DNA of 64,000 nt from Rhizophagus clarus (GCA_015698045.1 BLAL01000297.1:248001-312000); one strand, 5' to 3'; positions 11,691 through 24,303 are shown, counted from the stretch's first letter. The notes: a model not told the origin generated them from the sequence alone. Numbers and translations: made by a program.

Positions 11691-12479
11691 GTTTTATTAA
11701 CGAGTTAATAATAAATTTATAAGCTTGTTTATTATAAGAAGTATTAATTATTATAAGTATTAATAATAATTTGAAAATTTGAAAAGTAATAATTTGAAAA
11801 GTAATATTTGAAAAGTATATAAACTTCAAAAGTATCATCTCCTTTTATAATATTTTTTTTTTTCTTTTTTTGTGTAATTTTGTGTATTAGTTTAATTTCC
11901 ATGGTTTCTTTAGAATATGATTTAAATTTATTATGTATCATAACTTTTAAAAGTAAATTACTGTACTTATATATATAATTTTAGTTAATTATTAAGTTGT
12001 GAAACTATTATATTATTAAAATTAATATTTGATTTTGTTAGTAAAAATTTTTTATTCAAAAATATGTGCATAATTTTAAATAACATATAATATGAAAGAA
12101 ATTTATTTGAAACAATTTTATTGTAATATAATATTTACAAGTTTGTTAGTTTTTTTAATTGTAAATTTCAATAATAATTTATCTGATACAGTTCAATAGT
12201 TAATGTCACATTAGATTTCACGTGATGTGACATTGTGGGTATCACTATTTGTCCTCGTAACAAAAATTCAATCATATGATTTTTATTAGATCTTATTGGA
12301 AGAAGTGTGAGCTTGAATTATATAACGATTTGATATGAAGCATTTATTAAATATGCCTGCAGATTACGTAAAATATATCAATCCATGTATATTTCATAAC
12401 CATTATTATTTGTTCACGCGAATAATAAATCAAATTTAAATCCGAAAGGACACATCATATTCACAACATAGAATCCACA
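11691..12479. other. Intergenic, AT-rich
   Basis: No gene supported. A lysine-rich reading frame at 11744-11941 (-) looks accidental. A perfect 10-bp inverted repeat (AATGTCACAT / ATGTGACATT) with a 13-base loop lies at 12202-12234 around a CACGTG-type core (ttcacgtgat), which could be a protein-binding site or a hairpin. Confidence 0.4.
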
Positions 12480-12775
12480 TCAATGCATTTTCTTTTTTTC
12501 CTTCATTTTTCCTTCTTTTTCTTCTTTTTCTTCTTTGAAACAGTGGCGTGAATTTCAAAGGTTAGTACATATAGGAAAGAAGAACTAATTATATTAAATT
12601 AAGACAAAAAGAGAATGAACAAAAATCTTGACATACCATCTTTATCGACTTCAAGCTTAGCAACAGTTCTATCGGACTCATAATCCCACATTAGACGGTG
12701 AGTATAAGATACCCTTGGCGCCTCATTCAATAATCTCCAAGAGGCCACAAAACACCGGTCATTGAGTCGTCCCAT
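12480..12775 (-). CDS. Small two-exon hypothetical gene (63 residues)
   Basis: Exons 12775-12637 and 12532-12480. The intron is the best in the window: donor GTATGT, branch site TACTAAC 27 bases before the acceptor CAAAG, phase 1. The first exon gives a compact, non-AT-biased sequence beginning MGRLNDRCF and containing RLMWDYESD. The second exon is a short K/E-rich tail ending at the TGA at 12482-12480. I do not recognise the family. The reading frame is also open for about 15 codons before the chosen ATG, so this may be the 3' end of a longer gene. A purine-rich low-complexity stretch coincides with the tail. Confidence 0.4.
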
Positions 12776-13603
12776 TTGTAACAATCCAAAAAAAGAAGTA
12801 CAGCATAATATTCCTCGATGATGATAATATGATCAAAACCATCAAATAAGGAACAGCTGACTTACTCAACCATTTGGGTTTACGTTTACATCCTTCCAAC
12901 GTTATATACCTTATGATACATAGGTAAAACTTTACATCATATCACTTTCTATACTCTATGGCCTATAATTCTATATGCTGGGTTTTCATGCTTAAATAAA
13001 TTGGTTCAAAAAATACTTTAAGCTCAACCGGATATTATAGTACAGTCGGGACAGATTTAGGATTTTATTAAACCAACATTGGAAAATGTACGTTAATGAT
13101 AATTTAATAGTAATAATAGTATAAGAACGTAATTTATTAATGGAGAAATCGATAATTATTACAGTAATAAAGGGTTAATTCCTATAACCTAATTCCTAAT
13201 ACTACGTAAAAAAGTCTATGAAAAAAATATATATATATATTGGTATAATTGCTTGTATCGATTAAACAAAATTTAAAACACTTTAAAATGTAAAGAGTGA
13301 TGTTTATAGTGTTGGTATACTTTTATGGGAAATATCAAGTGGGCAATCAATTTTTAAAGTAAATGTAATCCAAAGCTCGCTAAATTCAGTTCTAGATAAC
13401 TTATTTAAAATTATATGTTACTATCATTCAGAATAATCCATTATTCCGCTAATTCTAAATTTGAGTTGTATGATGACATCTACTCTGGACCTTAATCTAT
13501 TTCTTTTTTTTTTGTCGAATTTTGAAGATGCGATTGCAGAAATTTTATGAAGACCGTTCATCTGAGATCATCTGAGAACTGAATCCCCAAATTTCATTTT
13601 ACG
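12776..13603. other. Intergenic, nothing recognised
   Basis: AT-rich DNA with a short AT microsatellite near 13225. An open but hydrophobic frame at about 12775-12900 (-) overlaps the first exon of the small gene in another frame and is not supported. Confidence 0.4.
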
Positions 13604-14096
13604 CTAATAACAGAAATTTTTTTGGACCTTGGTGTACCTTTTATGCTCATCACGATTGTCCTGTCGAATGTCAAGTACGGCACCAATTCAATCCAGTAAC
13701 TTCATTTGATAAAAACAAGTCGTTCACAAACGAAACGACGTGATCTTCCTTAATTGTTTTAGTAGTTCTAATAGGTTCTTTGGAGGGTAAAAAGAAATAA
13801 GCTGCTATCAATAGATGATCATGCAAATCGCGCATGGGCGACATTTTCTGAGAGTATATTGTTCCTTATATTTGTGAATAAGAACGCAGGATTCTTGTTG
13901 CCGACTTTTAAAAGCGTTGTAATCATCATTAATATCTCTTCCTTCTACATACTGCACATAAGACGCCTTTCGCATATTATAACATCATCCATCATTCAAT
14001 TTATCAAAACTTATAAAATGAAACTTATCAGCTTTGACGAAAACCAGGATCATAATTATCGTTTGATAATAATTCACGTAGGCCATCCCAAACGTG
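13604..14096 (-). pseudogene. Decayed gene of unknown family
   Basis: Four consecutive protein-like segments on the minus strand lie in different frames. They are: 14096 downward (HVWDGLRELLSNDNYDPGF, then TGA); about 13974-13810 (starting MRKASYVQY, with KEQYTLRKCRPC); about 13835-13660 (with FLPSKEPIRTTKT and NDLFLSNEVTGLNW); and about 13670-13604 (AVLDIRQDNRDEHKRYTKVQ, then TAG). Two of the joins need only one-base shifts, which is the pattern of a gene accumulating indels. No known domain is recognised. The plus-strand frame at 13859-14128 is treated as the shadow of this gene. Confidence 0.45.
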
Positions 14097-14594
14097 CTAA
14101 AAATTTTTTGCATAAAATGAGACTTTAAAATAAATAAAATTAAAATTGGATTGAATTTAAATTATAATTACCAGTAAAGTTATAATCGATAGACGATGTA
14201 TACCGATTGTATCACGCACCATAATGGGTTACCATTAAAATGGTGGTTAGCCACTTGATGTTTCTTGTAAAAGTACACCAACATTATAAACGTTACTCTT
14301 TTCATTAAAGAGTATAGTATTTTTTTGATCAATAAATGAAACTATACCAAATAATTCGTCTATAGATAACTTGATAGTATTTTTTTGATGGAATAAATAT
14401 GACACAGAATGCTATTAATAGATATTAATAGAGTATATAAATAATTTTTATTATAAATTACAACAAAATGTATAAATTGTCAAACAATTACCAAATAATC
14501 GGGATGCACTCACGTAAATATTTATGAAACGGGCAAACTAAATCGTTGATTTATGTCTATCTCCCAAAGTAATATTCTTAAGAATTTTCTTTTT

Positions 14595-14792
14595 TTAATT
14601 ATCTTTGAAAGTTCTACCGGCGTTGCAAAATATCTCCTCTGATTTTCCGGTTTCTTTGGTTTTGTTATTTTTATTTGATCCTATGAAAATGCAAGTCAAA
14701 AATTATTACATTTTTTTTTTAAAAAAAAAAAAAAAAAAAAAATAATCGTAAATGCCCATACCATCTGTGTTTGAAATTGTAATTATAAAAAA
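14595..14792 (-). CDS. 3' fragment of an unplaced spliced gene
   Basis: Two exons with matching phase: 14792-14762 and 14680-14595. The acceptor is TTCAG, the donor GTATGG, and the second acceptor TTTCATAG. The intron contains a long A/T homopolymer pair (14710-14742). The product would end ISNTDGSNKNN...GRTFKDN. The start was not found; a separate open stretch at about 14990-14915 (-) starting MKTSTFKEIDRRK may be an earlier exon, but the phases do not join. No family assigned. Confidence 0.28.
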
Positions 14793-15679
14793 CTGAATAA
14801 CATGTACGTTAAGTTCAAGCTAGTAATAATTTAAAATATAAATTTTAATAATCATAACACAAATAAACAAAGAATAATTAAATGTTCTATAAAAACCTTG
14901 AACTGCATTTATCACAGCAAAGTATCTAATGCTAAATACGTTTCACTTTTTCTTCTGTCAATTTCTTTGAATGTCGAGGTTTTCATAAATATTTAAATAT
15001 TTTTTTTTAAAAATAGTTTTAAGTTCTTTGTCCGACTGGGTTCATGTGACATGATGTGCTACCATTTTATACGATCAGCATATACCAAATGGCTAAATCT
15101 CATTGGACTTAAATTGACGCGAATTAATAAGTCAATTTCACACTCTAAGTCTCTAACATAACATTAAAAATACGTCTACGACAAAGTAATTTTGAGTGTT
15201 TCTATTGTTTTTAAGTAGTAAAAAAACATAAATAAAAAAAAAATTATTATATTTTTGTTATCGTCAAATTGAATTAAACCCGAAAAATGGGTAAGTTTTC
15301 CATTCATTAACAGTTTCTAGTCTTAATTTTCGTCTTTCAAGCTTTAACATTATAAATTTATATTCATATTAATTTAAAACAGTTTAATGGATAGTATGAT
15401 GTTAAAGATTCTTACAAAACTCGTAATCACTGTATGTTATCAACATATCAAATAACATTTTTTCTTTGATTAAAATAAAAGTAATAAAAATAATATAGTA
15501 AAAAAGACAAACCAATAAAAAGCGCTTTCGTCTTATAACCTTAATCTTATTCGAATTTAGGAAAATAATCCATTACAATAATCACTGAATTATAATGTTA
15601 GAGCATTCAACATAATTATTTTTAATGATGAAATAAATTGTCTACTAGATAATACTTGTCCTTTAATTAAAACTATGTT

Positions 15680-16005
15680 TTATAATCACTTGAAATACTT
15701 CATAGACTTCTACCTCAAAACTTTCTGTAATATCTAATTCAGGATATCGATGCCAATCTTCATAAACCTTATAAATTACTTAAGAATGACCTTAAAAAAC
15801 TTTGATAAGATATTCGGTTTTCCAAAAATTAATATTCCATCTCTTTTTTCCGCTCATTCGTTAGAAAACGAAGAACGAAAATATTAAGATCTGGTATATA
15901 AAATGTTTAAATGAGCATGAAATTTTTTAATATTTTGTTCTTCTCCGGCACAAATATCCTATTTCTGTTTCAAAAAGTTTTTCATAATCGATAGAAAGCT
16001 CTACT
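15680..16005 (-). pseudogene. BTB-TLDc gene relic with its middle deleted
   Basis: On the minus strand, 16000-15830 matches the start of the BTB domain of the intact gene at 22824-24303 (DYEKLFET, then a frame-shifted NILYTRS and YFRSSFSNE-like stretch with stops). It is followed almost at once, at about 15775-15680, by the last residues of the same gene's TLDc domain (RYPELDITESFEVE and YEVFQVI). The BACK region and most of TLDc are missing. Several frameshifts and stops show it is not functional. Confidence 0.6.
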
Positions 16006-17082
16006 CAAAATTTTAAATCATTTTTTTTATACAAAATAAGAAAGAAAAAAAAGGATGTTATAAAATTAGAAGTTGCAACCGAAGCCCTATTTATATTATT
16101 TTATGATGACCATGTTCTATGAATTTCTATAACCGGAAAACAACATTCAATATTTTTACCATAGATTTCAAAAAACTGAAAGTTTCTCGTATCCACTACT
16201 AACCTTGAATATACTATTGCGACTAATTAATTCAGTGGTATTTAAAATATTTCACATTGAGGGTTGGAAGCTCTTTTGTCCTATAAGAAAGGAAAGAAAA
16301 GAAAAACAAAATTACGTTTAAAATAACAAATCAATTAATTTATCTATAGAAATAATGTTTGTAGATTTTCTAATGAAATGATTTTTAGAATTTCAGCATG
16401 AATTAAGAATAATTCTTTCAATTCTTTTTTTATTAATATCGCCCCAAAAACCGTCAATAAAATAAAATAAAATTATACAAATCATGTTATTTGATATTGA
16501 ATCGACGACAGAGTCCCAAAAATAATAACACCATTTGAAAAATATTTTGATATGAGGGCAAACCAAGATAACGATGCAGTTGCAAATACTAAGAAAGTAT
16601 GCTGTCATTTTCCTAGTTTTTATAGATTGTCGTTTAAACGTTGAACAGCGATAATAAGACGACGTAAGGATTATTGAATTGGTCGTGAAAATTTGTTCCT
16701 TGTGGATTTATAAAATTGAAGTAAGTGACAAATATTTATTTGAAAAGAAACTTACAAAATGTTATCTTACCACGTGAGAGGCAATCTGTCTCATTTATTA
16801 TAATTTTATTAATATCGCCGCTGATTTAAGTGTCAAAGTAGGCTTGTAACACAAAGTAGTTTAAGTCAATCGCAATTTTAACTTTTGTAACATGCATTAA
16901 TTATAAATATTATATTTCTGATAGCATTTTATTGTTTGTTTACTTGTTTGAGTTAAAACCTATTTATAAAATAAACTTCTGTAAATTTTAACTTAAAATC
17001 AACCCTGATTTTTTTTCTTCTTTCACTTTCACTATATATAAGATTATTTTTATTCGCAAAAAAAAACATTTAGCTAATAAAA
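16006..17082. other. Intergenic, AT-rich; promoter side of the SPO16-like gene
   Basis: No gene is supported. A 71-codon hydrophobic frame at 16393-16608 (-) is unsupported. A TATA-like string (ctatatataag) lies about 50 bases before the start codon at 17083 and could be its core promoter. Confidence 0.4.
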
Positions 17083-18192
17083 ATGCAACCTGCCGTTCTT
17101 TTCAATAAAAAACTTGCAGGAAATTGGCAAATACTTTCTGATGAAATGAAAAAAATAAAATGGCGTGTTAGGTGTACGTTACATTAATCTACTTTTTAAG
17201 ATTAAAAAGATTAAAATTGAGAATAATTTTAATACCATTGCAGTTATCGAAGCCACACCAGGGACTCCCGGGGTATTAATATGATTGTTTGGTCCTTTAT
17301 TTTATAAAAAAATATATTAATTTATTTAATATAATTATTTCTTTTATATATAGGATATCACTTTCCCGAAGCCTAATATTACTTTTGTATGTTTTTCCCA
17401 CGAACAATGGGATCATGTAAATTCTGAGAATGAGAAAATCACACTTATTGAAAATTTGATAAATAGGTATTAAAGTTTATTAACAGTAAATTTTTAATCA
17501 AGTATTGAAGAAATCTATTTATTATTAGAATTCAAAGGTCAAAACAACGATATGTTAAAGTTTTTTTGTTAATGCAACTTGATTCTTCAAATATACAAAT
17601 GTTATACGAGATTCAAGCCAGGTACATTATAGTGTAGCATCATTTATCTGATATTGATTTCAAATTAACATCATTTTTTGAAGACTATTACTCGAATGTA
17701 TTACCGTCGATGTCCTTCCCTTTCATAACCCACAAGAAGCTATCACTTTGATTGATATTATTGCTACTGGATTATTTCCTGATAATCAACCATCAATCGC
17801 TCAACGATTAAACATGGTATTTTAACTATAATTTTAGTTTCATATTTATATTTTGACTTAAGCTTTTATAAATTCTGATTATAAGGAACAAAGAAATAAT
17901 ATCAATGACCCTACAAAACTGGCATCTACAAATAAATGGGTTCATCTTATCACACAAATATCAGGATCAAGAAAACTTCATTTACATGGTATGTAGAACC
18001 AAATAATTTGTCCAGTACTTTTATTTATTTCTATATTTTTGTTTCATAGATTGCTATGTTCTTCAAGAAGGACTTCATAACATATACAACATAGCTACTG
18101 CTACATTACCTCAGTTATTAGATTGTTCATTGGATCGTGAAACCGCACAGGACGTAATAGCATTTTTCGAAGCGGACTATGTCATCGATTAA
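17083..18192 (+). CDS. SPO16-like meiotic XPF/ERCC1-type protein
   Basis: Seven exons: 17083-17173, 17244-17272, 17354-17466, 17529-17621, 17684-17816, 17886-17988 and 18050-18192. All phases agree and the joined frame is open for 234 codons. The middle of the protein has the beta-alpha pattern of the ERCC1/SPO16 central domain: a hydrophobic strand (ITFVCFS), a helix (ITLIENLINRI), a strand (VKVFLLMQL), then LYEIQARLLLE and VDVLPFHNPQEAITLIDII, which match the animal SPO16 (C1orf146) pattern from memory. The last 50 residues (LHNIYNIATATLPQLL...TAQDVIAFF) look like a helix-hairpin-helix pair. SPO16/PTD pairs with SHOC1/Zip2 to bind recombination intermediates and promote crossovers. No nuclease motif is expected or seen. 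ERCC1/Rad10 itself is the main alternative. Confidence 0.7.
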
Positions 18193-18695
18193 ACGTATTC
18201 AAAAAGTATCGTACAGCCATGCGCAGTGAGTGGAATCAAAAAATTCCTTATATATGACCAGTTTAAGTATGAATAAAATGCAAAAGAACATATTCTCATA
18301 AATTAATATAATAATAATTATTATATTCTTTTTAAATAAATTAACCATCATTATTCATATGATACGTTTTCACCAATGTCGGGTCTATAATTTGAAGTTT
18401 CTAATAAATATTTTTTAATAATTAAATTTTCCGTTTATTTATATAATACATTTATAACATATGGCCTATAAGGTATAACTTAAATCGTGACCCACCCGTC
18501 ATTCTATTGGTTGACTGACATCTTAATTAATAGAAATAGACACGATATCTGAAGGGGTATTTAATAATGAAACATTCTATAAAGTTTATATTTAGGGCCG
18601 TATAAATGGTATCAAAAAATCCATTTATCGCGGAACATTTTTTAAAGGAAGTAAAGTTGAAATATTTACAGATATAAAAGGTGGTACGATATTTA
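18193..18695. other. Intergenic between two convergent genes
   Basis: About 500 bp between the stop of the SPO16-like gene (+) and the stop of the membrane protein gene (-). It is AT-rich. The plus-strand frame running into 18700-18855 is antisense to the last exon of the membrane protein and is not a gene. Confidence 0.5.
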
Positions 18696-19791
18696 TTAAT
18701 TATGATGTTGTCTTTCTGATTTATCTGATGGAAATGAAATTAGTTCATATATTCTATTTATCGCAGTTGATAATAAACTTATAAAATTTATAAATAAAGT
18801 AAATAGTGGTATAAAAGTAAAATTTATTCCTACACCTTTAAAGTACAGTATCTAAAAACGAAATGAAAAAAAAAAAATATTTGTAAAAGAAAGAATAATG
18901 AACAAATATTATAATACATTAATATTTACTTACGAGAATAACAAATTGAGGTATATCTTCAATAAAAACGTTGATTAACCCAACAGTAAATAACAATTTT
19001 CTCGCTGTATTATTAAATGGTGCATTAAATAAGTCTAGATGTAATAAATTTGACGTAAGTAATTTAAGAATTTCGATATGAAGCATTGATAATATGGTAA
19101 ATGCTCCTGCCATAGTAGTATGCCTATGTAACCATTTTTTAAATAATTCTCCGTTATTCTTACTAAATGTTTGTTGTATCATTACTACAAATGCAGAAAA
19201 CACATTAAATCCTGCTGGCACTAATATTGTGAGTAAACTGAAACAAGAAAAGGTGTTTTAGAAGGTGTTATTATTATTAGATAGTCCAATCTTAAAAATA
19301 AGAAAGAAACATTATCATAATACCTTGGAAGAAATAAGAATGGAACGTCCCAAACATTGTTTACTACAAATGCTACATCCAAACAAAAATCTAATATCAT
19401 TAACGCAATTACAAATATTACGGTATTTCTTCCCTTTAAAATGAAATATTTAAGTTTGAATTTACTTATTATTATTGAAAAAGAAATTTTAAAGAGGAAT
19501 GATTAAGCGTATACCTTTGGGTATTTGCATCGTGCAATGAAATAAAATATGATAAGAAATACTAGAATTCCACCTATTGTTATTAGTAATATTGGATTCA
19601 ATTTCGTATATTCATCTATAGTAGAAATAAAGGTTTAGAAATATTCTAGAAAAAAAGTGCATATGTATTTTTTATATACTGTACATACAAAACTCATGAC
19701 GGGCTTCGTTAATAAATTCTTGTAAAGTATAATTTAATGCTCTTTTATTCAACATATTATTTTTTAATTCGAATTCGTTTGTGTTTATCAT
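18696..19791 (-). CDS. Five-exon multi-pass membrane protein
   Basis: Exons 19791-19689, 19615-19515, 19433-19324, 19237-18934 and 18851-18696, with matching phases (1, 0, 2, 0) and good donors (GTATGT, GTATAC, GTATTA, GTAAGT). They give about 257 residues. The start is the ATG at 19791. Hydrophobic segments follow at about residues 42-62 (PILLITIGGILVFLIIFYF), 70-90 (VIFVIALMILDF), 108-125 (LLTILVPAGFNVFSAFVVM), 150-175, 185-205 (LLFTVGLINVF) and 215-240. A short conserved-looking EDIPQF lies at the end of a membrane segment; E-D-x-P-Q motifs occur in several multi-pass families, including XK-related proteins, but this is not enough to name it. Function unknown. Confidence 0.7.
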
Positions 19792-22700
19792 AATTTATTT
19801 ATTTATACTAATTCTTTTTATTAATGTAATTTTCGTAACAATTTTCGTAATTTTCGGACGCAAAAAGAAAAGGAATTAGAACGGGAAGAGTTTCATTGAT
19901 TGTTGGTTTAATATAAACTGGTGTAATTATGTAAGCAGGGACGCATTCTTTGCCGATCATATTCTATTTATAAGCTATACCAACTATTAAAATAAGAAAT
20001 TTACCTCCAATATAATAATGTTTATTAATTATTATTATATCGTTATATCGGATATAGAATAACAAATTGTCAGCAATTTTAAAATGTAACAACAATTACT
20101 AAAAATATATTATAATTTGAAGAGTTTATAGAAATACACCAAAATTTGATTGTAGTTCTTTTAACAACAAAAAAAAAAATATTGAAAAAATGTGAAATAT
20201 GACATTAAGTTAATAATGAAAGATTGGAATTTTAAAATTTTTAATTTTTATTATTTTATGGATTTATTGTACAAATAAGAAAACTTTTTCGTTAATCAGA
20301 TTTTTTTCTTTGTTAATCATTACCTTTTTATTCACGCCCATTCAGCTAATTTATAAATAGATTTTCATTATATGAAACCATAATTTGTAATTCCGACCGA
20401 CGATTATTTACATTTGGCTACATGAATTAACTTATTTGTGCTTCATTCAAATTTTCGTTTGCAAAAACAGGAATTTCTATAAAAATTATCTCACTAAAAA
20501 TTATAATTTATCGCGACGTCTCGATCCGACTTCTGAACTTAATAATGCATCACGAATTATCACCTTTTTCATATTACATTTATATCCATACATTACACTA
20601 GCTAAATATGTGGTGCTCCGATTCAGTCGATTAGACTATTATATAGTGATTCCAACTCGCCTCGAGTTACCCTGTCCTACAATCACTATGAGATATAGGG
20701 ATATAGGGGATATAGGCGGATCATCATATCACGCAGCTAGTAATCTAACATGATATAAATTATGTCAAATTATAAATTTTAACTCTTTTTCCTTTTTCTA
20801 TTTGAATTTCCTCTTAGCTATGATACCATCATCTCATTTTTCGGCCAATTCCATACACCGACTAATAAGAGATCTCTGCGACACAACAGTATGAGCCTAT
20901 ATATGTGTGCTCTGCCAGCATAAGGCTTTTAATGGGTAATTCTAATGATATCATTAATATCAGTGATGTAACGTTGCAAATCATTTTTTGCCCCTTTAAA
21001 AAAAACAATACGATCGCCAGTAAAATGGCTTTTTTAATAACTTTAAAGATCGTATTGTGTGTTTTAATTTCAAACAATTATATTTTATTATATTTATTTA
21101 TTGCTAACGACCGACAGTCGCATAAATTGAACACAAGAAAAAAAGATATATTCTAAGATTAGCTAATCTATATACCAAAGATGCGAAACCTCCCCAAGAG
21201 AAAGAACGTTGTCAGCCTAATCTTACACTTGTATGCTATGGCCTGGTCGGTTTGCCCCTTAACCCCTTGTGACCCTCCTCAATTGTATTATAAAGTTATT
21301 AGACATGAAATACAGTATTCAATATTAAAAATGATGATCTCATGGGATAGCGGATATAATGACATATTTATATACTGATACGTCATTATAAAAGAAAACT
21401 CGCATCTTGTTATAATTCTGATGTCATTATAGTCATTATAACGAACAGCACTTGTGTGAATCATTATTGTACTCAATTCTCACTCTTAAAAACTCATCTT
21501 AATCTTATCGTTCAATTAAAATTTTAAATCTAAGAAAAAATATATACACAATACAAAGAAAAATGAAAATTAGCCATGGTATTTATGTGAAAATCTCATC
21601 ATCTTCTACTTTGCATTTTATTCTTATGACTGTTCCTTTTTTTTGTTGCCAGTTTTCTCTTTATTTTTATTCCTTTATCCTTCTTTTCCCATTATCTTCT
21701 GTCACTTTTAATCGGTAAATCTTTTTCTTAACCAACGAAACTTTTAGTGCCAGAAATATCGGTTTTTGAAACTAAAATTAAGAAAATCCACTCTGTTTTT
21801 GTAAGCCAATTGAATATAATTATTTTAAACATTAACTCACCAATTTGTCAAAGTAATCGTTGTTTGTTGTTTCCCTCTTTAGCGCGCCATTTAACTGGAA
21901 TGTATCGAAATCACGATACATTTACTTGTTTAATCCCTGTCGCACCAAGTGTTACGCATGTTACGCATGCATGATTGCCTTTATACTAATTTATAAAACC
22001 GGGGATCTTCTTTTTCTTTTACTTATTCCCCAATATCTTATAAAAGGACTAATTTTAGCTTAATCGCATGTTATTTTAATGAGTGACACGCTCCTGGGGA
22101 TTAACCCAATTATTCCATGGGGAGGCGAATACCATGGGAAGGGAAAAAACCCGTTATTCCCAACTCTCCATGGAATAGATAATACATATATGATGTATAC
22201 TTTAATTCTTTAATCTTTAATAGTAGTAGTTTTTACTACCGTCCCAATTGCTTTAATTTTGTTAATATAAATCCGTAATAAGGAATTGTATCGCGAGCTG
22301 ATTACAGGTTTGGGTCTTAAAACAGATAATTTTGGTAATTTTCGTCACTCCATTGAATTATTTGTGGGCGTGAGAAAGACTCACGCATCGACACATCGTG
22401 CGTACAATTTTAATGTAAACTGACCAGAGTTAACGTTAAGCTATCACGTGCAATCACATGCAAGTGCATAACTCTTTTTTCCATTTTCTCTGCTAATAAA
22501 ATCATTCAAAAAGACTATGATAAAGTTTTTTTTACTTATCCACTTAAGGAATTTTTTGTGGAGATTTTACCCCTGTAATAATTAACTCTTATTGGTTCTA
22601 CTCATAGAAATTTATAAACACAACAATCATCAGTCTCTATCAAATAAAAGGCGCGTTGTCACGTTGAGATCATCCTGTATGACCCCCTGTATTGCAGTAT

Positions 22701-22823
22701 CGGAATTATTAATATCGGGATTATGACTATCCCGTTGCGTTAGTAATAGTAATAAATAAATATGATTCCGGTTCCGAACTTTACAGTATCATTTTTCCTT
22801 ATCATTTAGTAAAAGAAAAAAAA
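19792..22823. other. Intergenic, 3 kb, no gene supported
   Basis: Several reading frames of 60-105 codons on both strands (20436-20753, 20862-21077, 21181-21378, 21747-22063) overlap each other, lack splice partners and match nothing known. An inverted repeat around NcoI-like CCATGG cores lies at 22112-22124 and 22164-22176 (ATTCCATGGNGAG arms), with a second CCATGGGAA between them. Three 2-3 base variants of atcggnatta near 22690-22730 precede the BTB gene by about 100 bp. Confidence 0.4.
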
Positions 22824-24303
22824 ATGTCCACAAAATTTTTTGAAGGATTATCCAATGATTACGAAAAACTTTTCGAAACGGGAATAGGATATGACGTTAT
22901 TATTTATGCTGGGGAAGAACCAAATATCAAAGAATTTCATATTCATTCAAATATTTTATGTATTAGGTCTCAATACTTTCGTTCTGCATTTTCTAATGAA
23001 TGGGTCGAAAAAAAAGATGGGAAATTTATTTTCAAAAAACCAAATATTACACCACAAATATTTAATATAATTTTCAGGTAATTATAATATTAAATAAATT
23101 TACTTTTCCTTTTTTTTTTTTTTAATAAAAAGATTACTTATTGAATTTATTAGGTTTATTTATTGTGGAATTATTGAATTGAAGAATTTACAAATTCCTA
23201 ATTTATTGAAGTTGTTGATAGCAGTGGATGAACTTAATATCAATTCATTGATTTCCCATATTCAAGAATTTTTGATTGAACATCAAACCGAATTTTTACA
23301 TCAAAATCAAATTGAAATTCTTAATACTGTTTATAAATATGATTCATTTGTGGATTTATATAATTTTTATCTCGAGAAAATTTGTGAAGAACCAAAGATT
23401 TTATTTGAATCTGATAAATTTATAAATTTAAGAGCTCCGTTATTAGAATTATTGCTAAAAAGGGACGACTTAAATATCGATGAAATTGAAATTTGGGAGA
23501 ATTTATTGAAATGGTGTCTTGCTCAACAAAATGTGAAGAATGATCCATCAAAATGGAGTAAAGAAGATATCATAAAGGTTGAAATGGAATTGAATAGATT
23601 CATTCCTTTAATTCGATTTTATGATATTGAACCTGTAGACTTTTTTTATAAAGTCTATTGCTATAAAGTCATCATACCACAAGACATAATTCATGATCTT
23701 TTGGAATTTCATATAGTTCCTAATGTGAAATCTAAAACTAATCTATCACCACTAAGAAAACCAAATTTAAAATATCAACTTGATTCAACCTTGATAGAAT
23801 CAAAACATATTCCACTTTTTTCTTCATGGATCGATAAAAAAGATTCTTCGTATTATAATAGAAAAAATATTCCTTATGAATTTAAATTATTATATTGTAC
23901 ATGTCAAGATGGAATTGATACAAGTTCTTTTCATAAAAATTGTGATAATAAAGGAGCCACTATTTGGGTAGCAAGAATTAAAGATTCAACACAATTAATT
24001 GGAGGGTATAATCCATTAGATTGGAATGGAAATGGTTATAAAACTTCAGCTGATAGTTTTTTGTTTAATATTACAGATGGAAAAAATATTTCTACCGCTA
24101 AAGCAAGTTATATTGATAAAAAAAATTGTGCCATATATTGTCATATAAATTATGGACCATCTATGGGTAATTTACTCTGTTGTGATAATAATTGGCACTA
24201 TGATAATTTTGATAATGGAAATCGCTACCCTAAAATAGGAATACCAACAAATTTTGAAGTGGAAGATTACGAAGTATTTCAAGTAATTAAAATGCAAAAT
24301 TAA
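22824..24303 (+). CDS. BTB-BACK-TLDc domain protein
   Basis: Two exons, 22824-23077 and 23154-24303, phase 2, giving about 467 residues. Residues 1-100 form a BTB/POZ domain (YDVIIYAGEEP, FHIHSNILCIRSQYFRSAF), usually a dimerisation and cullin-3 adaptor fold. The middle is a BACK-like helical region. The last 170 residues form a TLDc domain (KLLYCTCQDG, WVARIKDSTQLIGGYNPLDW, DSFLFNI, and the C-terminal FEVEDYEVFQV). TLDc domains are linked to oxidative-stress responses and V-ATPase binding in animals. BTB-TLDc proteins are a large expanded family in these fungi, and substrate adaptor use with cullin-3 is inferred. The start is the first ATG after a stop, with AAAAAAA in front. The gene is intact. 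Relics of relatives lie at 15.7-16.0 kb (-) and just downstream. Confidence 0.92.

Noticed and set aside
11744-11941. 65-codon lysine/asparagine-rich frame upstream of the CxxC gene
   Set aside because: Low-complexity AT-rich translation without partner exons.
16393-16608. 71-codon hydrophobic frame on the minus strand
   Set aside because: AT-biased composition gives hydrophobic codons by chance; no splice partner or family.
18520-18855. Plus-strand pseudogene suggested by frames such as LSDGNEISSYILF
   Set aside because: It is antisense to the last exon of the membrane protein gene (18851-18696, minus), which has correct splice sites and phase.
19900-22100. Several frames of 60-105 codons on both strands
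   Set aside because: They overlap on opposite strands, show no domain and have no conserved-looking composition.
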